This document shows, piece by piece, positions 1 to 5,204 of a stretch of 6,195 nucleotides of DNA. The stretch's first letter is position 1; every line of letters starts with the position of its first letter. The position numbers and the translations under genes were made by a program. Below the pieces are notes generated by a model, which saw only the letters and a list, made by a program, of their open reading frames with translations, ran no database searches and was not told where the DNA came from. The stretch is from JBEVOS01 sp964564595 (GTDB lineage Bacteria > Pseudomonadota > Alphaproteobacteria > Caulobacterales > Aquidulcibacteraceae): assembly GCA_964564595.1 (NCBI GenBank), contig CAZMCA010000195.1, positions 1-6,195 on the forward strand, given 5' to 3'.

Positions 1-252
1 CGCGCCAATGAAGCGGCGCTTTTGAAGCACTATCACGATGCGCTGACGCGCGAGGGCGTCTCCGGCTATTCGATGGACGCGCTGAAGGAGGACTACCGCA
101 CCGGCGCGTTCCTGCTGTTCTTCACGGCGTTCTTCGCCTCCGTCGTCGTCGTGCAGACGCCGCGCGGCGACGACATGTTCTTCCAGATGATCCGTTCGGC
201 GACCGATCACATTCTCGATCACGACGCGATGGGCAAACTGCGGAGCCTCTGA
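1..252 (+). CDS. C-terminal fragment of a CHK/EcKL-like (aminoglycoside phosphotransferase-like) kinase, cut by the window edge
   Basis: The frame is open from base 1 and stops with TGA at 250-252, giving the last 83 residues of a longer protein. I recognise the tail typical of bacterial ecdysteroid-kinase-like/CHK phosphotransferases, which share the protein-kinase-like fold of aminoglycoside phosphotransferases. It has a helix with HYHDAL, then the GVSGYS turn, then an EDYRTG helix followed by a hydrophobic helix, and ends in a helical segment around ILDHDAM. The catalytic loop and nucleotide-binding parts would lie upstream of the window, so activity and substrate cannot be judged. Such proteins are usually annotated only as phosphotransferase family, and bacterial substrates are mostly unknown. 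A TTG at 22 could be mistaken for a start, but the reading frame and family resemblance continue upstream of it. The stop overlaps the ATG of the next gene by one base, so the two are probably co-translated. Confidence 0.65.
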   Translation, partial: RANEAALLKHYHDALTREGVSGYSMDALKEDYRTGAFLLFFTAFFASVVVVQTPRGDDMFFQMIRSATDHILDHDAMGKLRSL

Positions 253-887
253 TGCGCGCGCTGCTCGCTCTGCTTTGCCTTTTGTTCGCGCCCGCCGCGG
301 CGTTCGCGCAAGGCGCGCCTGGCCCGAGCGCCGAAATCATCGCGCTGCGCGATCAGTTCGAGGCTGCGTTTCTGCACGCCGAACGCAGCTATCCGGATGA
401 TGAAGCGAGCCTGCGCGCAATCGCGGCGCGACTCGGCGAAGACACTTACGGGCAGAACTGGGAAGCCGTGCGCGCCGAAGCCGCGCGCAGTCTCGCGGCG
501 CTGCCGGAGATCGATCTTGCGCCCTACGATGGCAAGGAAAGCGCACGCCCGTGGGCGGATCTTTCCGCGGAAGAGCGGCGCGTGTGGCTCATCATGTCGC
601 CCGGCGTGCTCGCGGGCATGCGATTCTACGATGCGCAGCAGGTGGGCGTGTTCGCGGCCAGCGCGCTTGGCTTTCCGCACATGATGCGCGAGGGCGGCTT
701 GAGCGCGATGCGCTTAGGGACGTTGTCTGCATTCGCACCGACGCGCGTGTATCGCGGCCGCTTCGAAGGCCGAGACGTGCTGGGCGTGCGCATGCAACGC
801 GTGTTCGCGATCGTGCCCTACGAGCAGCATCCGCGTGGCATGCTGATCCCGGATTTGGCGGGCGTGCTGATCTTCGATCTGGAGTGA
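252..887 (+). CDS. Secreted protein of unknown function
   Basis: This 211-residue protein is not one I recognise. Residues 1-19 form a clear Sec signal peptide: an Arg at position 2, a Leu/Ala-rich core, and an AFA-Q cleavage site after residue 19. There is no lipobox cysteine at the junction, so a soluble periplasmic or secreted protein is expected. No other membrane segment is evident. The mature part begins with charged, probably helical sequence (about 25-95), then a region with WADLSAEERRVWL near 102-114, and ends in alternating hydrophobic/polar strands finishing in GVLIFDLE. No catalytic motif stands out, and the mature chain has no obvious cysteines. The ATG at 252 overlaps the upstream TGA in a TGATG arrangement. 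A good Shine-Dalgarno (GGAG at 242-245) lies six bases before it, inside the upstream gene, which supports this start and translational coupling to the kinase-like gene. Confidence 0.8.
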   Translation: MRALLALLCLLFAPAAAFAQGAPGPSAEIIALRDQFEAAFLHAERSYPDDEASLRAIAARLGEDTYGQNWEAVRAEAARSLAALPEIDLAPYDGKESARPWADLSAEERRVWLIMSPGVLAGMRFYDAQQVGVFAASALGFPHMMREGGLSAMRLGTLSAFAPTRVYRGRFEGRDVLGVRMQRVFAIVPYEQHPRGMLIPDLAGVLIFDLE

Positions 888-897
888 CGCGCCGCGC

Positions 898-1317
898 TCA
901 GCCGTAGGGAAAGCACCGGTCTCGCGGCAGCGGCATGTTGAAGTGCGCGCCGAGCGCGTCGATCTCGCGCAAGTAGAGCGGATAGGGATCGGCGTTGCCG
1001 GCCGCGACGATCACGATGCGGAAGTTCGGGTCGGGCTTGCCTTCTGGCGGCAGCATCGCGGTAACGAGCGCTTCGCCGTCATCGGCGCGCAGCGTCAAGA
1101 ACAGCGGCATCGTGCGCGCGACATGCGCCTTGCGGCCAATGTCGCGTTCGATGAACGACAGCCCTTGCGGGTTATAGCTCGCGCCCGCGCGCTCAGCCTC
1201 GCGCTGGAAATAGCGGGCGACGGCGTGGCGCATCGCTTCGCTTTCCGCGACGGCTTCGGCTTCTGTCTCAATGCGGAACCAAGTGCGTCCGCTGCGTGCG
1301 TCGCAGACATATTTCAT
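898..1317 (-). CDS. Conserved-looking small cytosolic protein of unknown function
   Basis: This 139-residue protein has no signal peptide or membrane segment. I do not recognise the family. The N-terminus (MKYVCDARSGRTWFRIET) looks like a beta hairpin. It is followed by an acidic Ala/Glu-rich helix (about 18-45) and a C-terminal half with strand-like stretches such as PLFLTLRADD and FRIVIVAAG, then a tail with HFNMPLPRDRC. This suggests a compact alpha/beta fold, but no active-site signature is visible. The ATG at 1317 is supported by GGTGAT at 1328-1323, which matches the 3' part of the anti-Shine-Dalgarno complement at rather short spacing (5 nt). It converges on the secreted-protein gene with only 10 bp between stop codons and diverges from the GST-like gene. 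GC-rich third positions match its neighbours, supporting a real gene rather than a shadow frame. Confidence 0.7.
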   Translation of the reverse strand: MKYVCDARSGRTWFRIETEAEAVAESEAMRHAVARYFQREAERAGASYNPQGLSFIERDIGRKAHVARTMPLFLTLRADDGEALVTAMLPPEGKPDPNFRIVIVAAGNADPYPLYLREIDALGAHFNMPLPRDRCFPYG

Positions 1318-1339
1318 CGCGTATCACCCGCCTGGAATG

Positions 1340-1349
1340 TAAGCGCTTA
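1340..1349. promoter_or_regulatory. 10-bp perfect palindrome in the divergent spacer
   Basis: TAAGCGCTTA is a perfect inverted repeat. It sits in the spacer between the minus-strand gene starting at 1317 and the plus-strand GST-like gene. It is AT-richer at its ends than the surrounding DNA and lies 22 bp upstream of the minus-strand start, where an operator or promoter element could act. I see no convincing -35/-10 pair nearby on either strand. A short palindrome can occur by chance, so this is only a candidate site. Confidence 0.25.
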
Positions 1350-1411
1350 ATGCGGCGCAGAGAAGGCGCTTGCGCGCGTCACCCCGCATAAGGTGAAGTC
1401 AGATTTGCAGA

Positions 1412-1417
1412 GCGGAG
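1412..1417 (+). promoter_or_regulatory. Shine-Dalgarno favouring the TTG start at 1426
   Basis: GCGGAG at 1412-1417 ends eight bases before the TTG at 1426, an ideal spacing. The alternative GTG at 1393 has only a weak ATAAG before it. A TTG at 1405 has AAGGTG (1390-1395) nine bases upstream and is the next best choice. Confidence 0.5.
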
Positions 1418-1425
1418 TGCATACG

Positions 1426-2472
1426 TTGGCGGAGCGCTATCGGATTTTGGCGGGGCCGGGCTCGCCGTACTCACACAAAGTGCGCGCGGTGCTCCGATAT
1501 CGGCGCATTCCGCATGAGTGGGTGATCATGCTCGGCGGCTTCGATGGCTCCGGGCAGATGGGCGCGCTGCAGGGCATCGGCAAGCGCATGCTCCCCGTCG
1601 TGCAATACCCGGACGGGAGCTATTGGAACGATTCAACCCCGATCATCGAAGAGCTGGACGCGACCCATGCTGGGCGCGAGGTGCTGCCGCCCGATCCGGC
1701 GAACCGCTTTCTCGCGCGGCTGATCGAAGACTTTGCCGATGAATGGCTGCCCTCGATCCTGATGGCCTACCGGTGGACGTCGGATGAAGACGTCGCGTTC
1801 TGCGCGCGCCGGCAAATGTCCGGCTGGCTCGGCGCCGTCGACGAACCAACGCTTGCAGCCGCGATCGGCCGGATGACGGCGCGCCAGCAAATGGTGCGCG
1901 ATGCGCTCGGCGGCGCGGGCCCCGCGCGCGCCGTGTTCGACGCGGACTATCTCATGCTGCTCGAAATCCTCGAGCAGGGCATGGCTCAGCAGCTGTTCTT
2001 GTTCGGGGACCGGCCCTCGATCGCCGATTTCGGTCTCTACGGCATGCTCTCCCAGTTCGCGGCAGACCCAACGCCCCAGAAGCTGATGCGCGAGCGCGCC
2101 GTGCGCACTTGGCAATGGGTAAACTACGCTGACGATCTCTCAGGCCACGACGGGGAATGGGGCAAACGCGCGCCCGCCGTCGCGCGCCTCGTCGCGCTCG
2201 CGAGCGAGAGCTTCCTGCCGATGATGGAAGCCGTCACCGATACGCTCGCCCGGGGCGAACGCCTCGCGACCTACGAAGCCCGCGGCGTGCCCATGCGCGC
2301 GCTCGCACGCGACTACCCCGCCCAGTGCTGGCTCTGCCTCAAGGCAATGTACGCGGCGCTGGCGCCCGACGCCCGCGCCAGCCTGACCGACATCCTCGGC
2401 TCGCGCTTCATCAGGGCGCTCGCGTTCAAGGACGGCGAAGAAGAGCGCGTCCAGCCACTCCAGAAGTTGTAG
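1426..2472 (+). CDS. Large glutathione S-transferase-like protein
   Basis: This is a cytosolic thioredoxin-fold protein of 348 residues from the TTG at 1426. A GTG at 1393 would add 11 residues. Residues 5-80 are the GST N-terminal domain: a first strand, the SPYSHKVR motif at 13-20 where a catalytic Ser/Cys would sit, the cis-proline strand around MLPVVQ (55-60), and DSTPIIEEL (69-77), the segment that binds the glutathione gamma-glutamyl group. The helical domain contains the fold-conserved N-capping box in PSIADFGLYG (S198 to D201). I chose 1426 because relatives of this large subfamily usually begin a few residues before the first strand, and because of the ribosome site just upstream. 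At about 350 residues it exceeds classic GSTs (about 200-230). The extra length is helical sequence after residue 240, and its role is unknown. Substrate cannot be inferred. It is transcribed toward the MFS gene, 109 bp away, and may or may not share its transcript. Confidence 0.85.
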   Translation: MAERYRILAGPGSPYSHKVRAVLRYRRIPHEWVIMLGGFDGSGQMGALQGIGKRMLPVVQYPDGSYWNDSTPIIEELDATHAGREVLPPDPANRFLARLIEDFADEWLPSILMAYRWTSDEDVAFCARRQMSGWLGAVDEPTLAAAIGRMTARQQMVRDALGGAGPARAVFDADYLMLLEILEQGMAQQLFLFGDRPSIADFGLYGMLSQFAADPTPQKLMRERAVRTWQWVNYADDLSGHDGEWGKRAPAVARLVALASESFLPMMEAVTDTLARGERLATYEARGVPMRALARDYPAQCWLCLKAMYAALAPDARASLTDILGSRFIRALAFKDGEEERVQPLQKL

Positions 2473-2581
2473 AGCCGCCGGCCGAATTTGCCCTGCCGCC
2501 CGGCGCGGTCTAGGAGCGTACCCAGTCATCTAAAAACGCTGAGGGAGGCCTGCGCCGGGGCGTGCGCGGGCGGGACGTCTG
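2473..2581 (+). other. Spacer upstream of the MFS gene, with G-runs and no clear promoter or terminator
   Basis: This 109-bp gap holds no gene I can support. GAGGGAGG at 2541-2548 looks like a strong Shine-Dalgarno, but it is 33 bases before the MFS TTG and no usable start follows it at normal distance in that frame. Four G-runs occur at 2543-2545, 2557-2560, 2568-2570 and 2572-2574, just before the start. No hairpin followed by a T-run terminates the GST-like gene, and no good -35/-10 pair is visible. Confidence 0.4.
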
Positions 2582-3928
2582 TTGGACAAGCCGGTCGAAG
2601 CCGAAGAGCCGAAGTCGCTGGAAGAGCAGGAGGCCGCCTACGAGCGGTTCGTCTGGGACAATCTCCGGCGCAATTACATCGGCCATTACCTGCACGGCAT
2701 GCTGGGGATGACGGGCTTCCGGCTCGTCAACGCGCCGACGTTCCTGCCGGCCTATCTCTACGTGCTCTCCGGTTCGAACGCGGTCGTCGGCGTGGGGCTC
2801 GCGCTGCAGCAACTCGGGCAGATGGTGTCGCCGATCTTTGGCGCGAGCCAAGTCGAGCACAGGAAGCGCGTGCTGCCGGTCGCGCAATGGATCGGCACGG
2901 GCATGCGCGTGCCAATCCTCGGCATCGCGCTCGCCGGCTGGTTTTTGCCGACGCACATCCAGCTGCCGATCATTATCGCGTTCCTGTTCATGCTCGGCCT
3001 CTTCGGCGGCATGCAGCGCGTGGCGTTCCAGGTGCTGCTCGCGAAAGTGATCCCGGTGTCGCGCCGCGGACGTCTGCAAGCGTGGCGCAACGTGACGGGC
3101 GGTTTGATCGCCGCCGCGCTCGCTTATTTCGCGGGCCGCTGGTTCATCGAAAGCAATGTGTGGGGCAACGGCTACGCGACGACGTTCCTGCTCGCGTTCA
3201 TCCTCACGAGTCTTGGCCTCACCGCGCTCTCGCTGCTGATGCGCGAACCGATCCCGCCAACGGTGCGCCCCAAGACCTCGGTGCGCGATCGCGTGAAGGA
3301 AATGCCCGCGCTCTTCCGCGAAGATCCGGGCTTCATGTTCTTCACGCTCACGCTGATCCTGGCGATGGCGGGGCGCGCGGCGGCGCCGTTCTACATTCTC
3401 TACGCCAGCCAAACCATCGAGCTCACCGGCGCGAACATCGGTTTGCTGTCGCTCGCGTTCCTCGGCGCCGACACGATTTCCAACCTTCTGTGGGGCTATG
3501 CGGGCGATAAGTTTGGCTTCCGTTCGGTGTTTCTCGCCTCGCTCGGCGTGTGGATCGCGGCGACCGGGCTGCTGATGAACGTGCACGACATGACGTGGAT
3601 TTTCATCGCGTTCGTCGGCCTCGGCGCCTCGCAAGCGGGGTACATGATGGCCGCCTCCACGATGGCGCTCGAGTTCGGCAAGCGGGAAGACGTGGCGATG
3701 CGCCTTGCGCTTTCGGGCACGGCGGAAGGCACGATGGCTGCGGCCGGCCCGCTCGTCGGCGGCATCATCGCGGCGTCGCTTGGCTATACGTGGCTGTTCT
3801 CGGTCTCCATCGTGTTTCTGCTCGCGGCGATCACGCTTCTGGTGTTGCGCGTGGAAGAGCCGCGCAACCGGCGCCTCTCGGCGGAGGCGGCGCAAGCGTC
3901 CACGCCTTCGCCATTGAGCGATGAATAA
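2582..3928 (+). CDS. Major facilitator superfamily (MFS) transporter
   Basis: This 448-residue inner-membrane protein moves a small solute by facilitated or ion-coupled transport. Residues 1-36 are charged and cytosolic, followed by about twelve hydrophobic segments in two halves. The signature loop between helices 2 and 3 appears in reduced form as GASQVEHRKR at 87-96. Its counterpart in the second half is the well-formed GYAGDKFGFR at 305-314. The central cytosolic loop (about residues 220-250) contains PTVRPKTSVRDRVKEMPALF. The last helix is followed by a polar tail from about residue 424. Length and architecture match a normal 12-helix MFS protein. I cannot assign a substrate. The start is TTG. 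An in-frame stop at 2540-2542 with no ATG, GTG or TTG between it and 2582 makes this the first possible start, though its ribosome site is weak. The 3' end overlaps the glycosidase gene by eight bases. Confidence 0.92.
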   Translation: MDKPVEAEEPKSLEEQEAAYERFVWDNLRRNYIGHYLHGMLGMTGFRLVNAPTFLPAYLYVLSGSNAVVGVGLALQQLGQMVSPIFGASQVEHRKRVLPVAQWIGTGMRVPILGIALAGWFLPTHIQLPIIIAFLFMLGLFGGMQRVAFQVLLAKVIPVSRRGRLQAWRNVTGGLIAAALAYFAGRWFIESNVWGNGYATTFLLAFILTSLGLTALSLLMREPIPPTVRPKTSVRDRVKEMPALFREDPGFMFFTLTLILAMAGRAAAPFYILYASQTIELTGANIGLLSLAFLGADTISNLLWGYAGDKFGFRSVFLASLGVWIAATGLLMNVHDMTWIFIAFVGLGASQAGYMMAASTMALEFGKREDVAMRLALSGTAEGTMAAAGPLVGGIIAASLGYTWLFSVSIVFLLAAITLLVLRVEEPRNRRLSAEAAQASTPSPLSDE

Positions 3929-4703
3929 GGCGCGTCTGCCGCTCGGCCGGATCGCCATTGCAGCGGGCGCGCTCGCGCTTGTGGCGCTTGTTGCGGCGTT
4001 CTTCATCGGCCGCGCCACTCAGGGGCCGCCCGCAACGCCGCCCTGCGTCGTGCACGCCTTCGAAGGCGACGTGTTCACCGTGTGCACGGCGCGCCCAGCC
4101 GAAATCCGGCTCTACTGGGAAGACGCGGCGGGCGCGCCGCTACGCACCTTCCGCGCGCTCAGCGATTTTCTTGGCGGCGATGCGCGCCGCGTGCGCTTTG
4201 CGATGAACGCCGGGATGTACAACGACGCTGGCGCGCCGATCGGGCTCTACGTTGCCGAGGGCCGCGAGCGCAAAGCGCTGGCCACGCGCGACGGGCCGGG
4301 CAATTTCCATCTGATGCCGAACGGGGTGTTCTCGATCGATGCCGACGGTTTTGCGCGCGTCGAAACCACTGCCGCGTATCAAGTGCGCGCCGGCGAGCCG
4401 CGCTGGGCCACGCAGTCAGGCCCGATGCTGGTGATCGAGGGCGAGCTCCATCCAGCGTTTCAGCCGGATGGGCCCTCAAAGCTCATCCGAAACGGCGTGG
4501 GTGTCTGCGAAAACGGTGTCGTGCGCGCCGCGATCAGCGAAACGCCCGTTTCGTTCGGGCGCTTCGCGCGGTTCTTCCGCGATCAGCTCAACTGCCCGAA
4601 CGCGCTCTTTCTCGACGGCACGGTCTCGAGCCTCTGGGCGCCGAGCCTCGACCGTCGCGACGCCGGAACGCCGCTCGGGCCGATGCTCGTCGCTATCCGC
4701 TAG
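3921..4703 (+). CDS. Membrane-anchored phosphodiester glycosidase family protein (DUF2233/NAGPA domain)
   Basis: This 260-residue protein has an uncleaved N-terminal membrane anchor (residues 10-30, ending FFIGR) and the rest facing the periplasm. The domain is the NAGPA/DUF2233 fold, named after the mammalian enzyme that removes N-acetylglucosamine from phosphodiester-linked mannose. Bacterial members are predicted to cut sugar phosphodiesters or related envelope glycans, mostly without proof. Hallmarks seen: FAMNAGMYND at 93-102, NGVFSI at 134-139, TQSGPMLV at 164-171, RNGVGV at 190-195, and LFLDGTVSSLW at 229-239. The last matches the family's LDGG-x-SS-like motif, with Thr-Val after the Gly. 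Four cysteines (42, 55, 196, 225) could form disulfides outside the cytosol. The ATG overlaps the end of the MFS gene (GATGAATAA) by eight bases, with little Shine-Dalgarno of its own, so translation is probably coupled to the transporter. The role is inferred; the family call is solid. Confidence 0.88.
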   Translation: MNKARLPLGRIAIAAGALALVALVAAFFIGRATQGPPATPPCVVHAFEGDVFTVCTARPAEIRLYWEDAAGAPLRTFRALSDFLGGDARRVRFAMNAGMYNDAGAPIGLYVAEGRERKALATRDGPGNFHLMPNGVFSIDADGFARVETTAAYQVRAGEPRWATQSGPMLVIEGELHPAFQPDGPSKLIRNGVGVCENGVVRAAISETPVSFGRFARFFRDQLNCPNALFLDGTVSSLWAPSLDRRDAGTPLGPMLVAIR

Positions 4704-4708
4704 CTAGC
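4699..4708. other. Abutting convergent stop codons within a palindrome
   Basis: The plus-strand glycosidase ends with TAG at 4701-4703 and the minus-strand glycine-zipper gene ends with TAG (CTA at 4704-4706). No bases separate the two coding regions. The junction forms the perfect palindrome GCTAGCTAGC. There is no room for a terminator between the genes, so transcripts of each would run antisense into the other unless stopped by Rho inside coding sequence. Confidence 0.7.
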
Positions 4709-5123
4709 AATTGTAAGGCACTTCGACGCGCAGGTGGCGGCCCGCGTAGGGGTCCCATTGGCGTTCGGTGCGGTAGCACACGCGCTGCGGCGGCGGGGCG
4801 TAATAGCCTTGATCATACCCACCGCCGTAATAGCCGCCCTGATAGGGCTGCGGCGGAGGCGGCGGCGCGTAATAACGCGGCGGAGGCGGCGCGCTCGGGC
4901 GGCTCAGCGCCGAACCGACCACCGCGCCAATAATCAGGCCTGCAACGCCAGCCGCGACCGCGTCGCCATTGTCGTTGTGGCGCCGGCCGTGATGGTAGCC
5001 GCGGTCATATCCACGATCGTAGCGGCCATAGCCGTAGCCATGCCGGTCACGCGCTTCCGCGACGGGCGCGAGCGCCATCACGCTCACAAGAGCGGCGCAA
5101 ACGGCCGCAAGGAATTTCTTCAT
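4704..5123 (-). CDS. Secreted Gly/Tyr/Pro-rich glycine-zipper protein
   Basis: This 139-residue protein has a clear Sec signal peptide, MKKFLAAVCAALVSVMALAPVAEA, cleaved after A24. A Gly/Tyr/Arg/Asp repeat region follows (28-46, units such as RGYD). Next comes a short hydrophobic glycine zipper with G59, G62, G66 and G70 in AAGVAGLIIGAVVGSAL, as in glycine-zipper proteins that associate with membranes. After that are proline tracts (APPPP at 78-82, APPPPP at 86-91, APPP at 109-112) separated by Tyr/Gly-rich stretches. The end is a compact cysteine-bounded segment (C116 to C139, containing RQWDPYAGRH) that probably forms a disulfide. This architecture is common in alphaproteobacterial envelope proteins of unknown function. 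A longer frame opens at 5159, but the start at 5123 puts the signal peptide at the N-terminus and has GGAG at 5135-5132, eight bases upstream. It lies 77 bp downstream of rsgA on the same strand. Confidence 0.85.
   Translation of the reverse strand: MKKFLAAVCAALVSVMALAPVAEARDRHGYGYGRYDRGYDRGYHHGRRHNDNGDAVAAGVAGLIIGAVVGSALSRPSAPPPPRYYAPPPPPQPYQGGYYGGGYDQGYYAPPPQRVCYRTERQWDPYAGRHLRVEVPYNC
4850..4890. repeat. 14-bp direct repeat encoding proline tracts
   Basis: GCGGCGGAGGCGGC occurs exactly at 4850-4863 and again at 4877-4890, a 27-base (nine-codon) period. On the minus strand it encodes the APPPP-type runs of the glycine-zipper protein. It is in-frame low-complexity coding sequence, a likely site for slippage or length variation between strains. 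Confidence 0.6.
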
Positions 5124-5129
5124 GACACA

Positions 5130-5136
5130 CTCTCCC
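5130..5136 (-). promoter_or_regulatory. Ribosome binding site deciding the glycine-zipper start
   Basis: On the minus strand GGGAGAG spans 5136-5130. Its GGAG core is eight bases from the ATG at 5123-5121. Together with the signal peptide this rejects the longer frame opening at 5159. Confidence 0.7.
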
Positions 5137-5146
5137 GCATCAGAGC

Positions 5147-5204
5147 CTGAGCGCCCCAACCTGAACGGCGGCTGAACGGATGCGTTCAGGTTGGGGGGGC
5201 TCAG
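5147..5204. repeat. 20-bp imperfect hairpin between rsgA and the glycine-zipper gene
   Basis: The arms CCCCAACCTGAACG (5154-5167) and CGTTCAGGTTGGGG (5183-5196) pair perfectly over 14 bp with a 15-base loop. A further six pairs, CTGAGC (5147-5152) with GCTCAG (5199-5204), extend the stem after a small internal loop of one base against two. The outer stem includes the rsgA stop codon (TCA at 5201-5203, TGA on the minus strand). No T-run follows on the minus strand, so this is not a canonical intrinsic terminator. It may slow transcription, protect the rsgA mRNA end, or be a protein-binding dyad. A short competing hairpin forms inside it: CTGAACG (5172-5178), a 4-base loop, then CGTTCAG (5183-5189). 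Confidence 0.7.
5161..5178. promoter_or_regulatory. CTGAACG direct repeat, candidate response-regulator operator
   Basis: CTGAACG at 5161-5167 is repeated at 5172-5178 after four bases, an 11-bp period that places both copies on one face of the helix. A third copy is inverted at 5183-5189. Two 7-bp direct repeats with a 4-bp spacer is the geometry of Pho-box-type sites bound by OmpR/PhoB-family regulators. The site lies 38-55 bp upstream of the glycine-zipper ATG, a plausible activator position. The sequence differs from the enteric Pho box (CTGTCAT), so the regulator is unknown. No good -10 element was found, so the role is inferred. Confidence 0.35.

Noticed and set aside
2488..2516. Possible promoter TTGCCC with a downstream TAGGAG
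   Set aside because: The -10 match is poor (three of six) and nothing else supports it. In this GC-rich context such partial matches are common.
2488..3510. 340-codon plus-strand frame overlapping the MFS gene
   Set aside because: Arg/Ala/Pro-rich composition typical of an out-of-frame reading of GC-rich coding DNA, with no domain and the true gene in another frame.
2510..4018. 502-codon open frame on the minus strand, antisense to the MFS transporter
   Set aside because: Its product is Arg/His/Glu-rich without any recognisable domain, while the plus strand encodes a clear 12-helix MFS protein. High GC with a strong third-position bias routinely leaves such long antisense frames open.
5139..5144. 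TCTGAT on the minus strand as a -10 box for the glycine-zipper gene
   Set aside because: A transcript starting seven bases downstream would begin inside the ribosome binding site, so it cannot serve as the promoter of the annotated gene.
5124..5159. Extension of the glycine-zipper protein by 12 residues to a start at 5159
   Set aside because: It would bury the signal peptide behind polar residues, and the good ribosome site is placed for the ATG at 5123.
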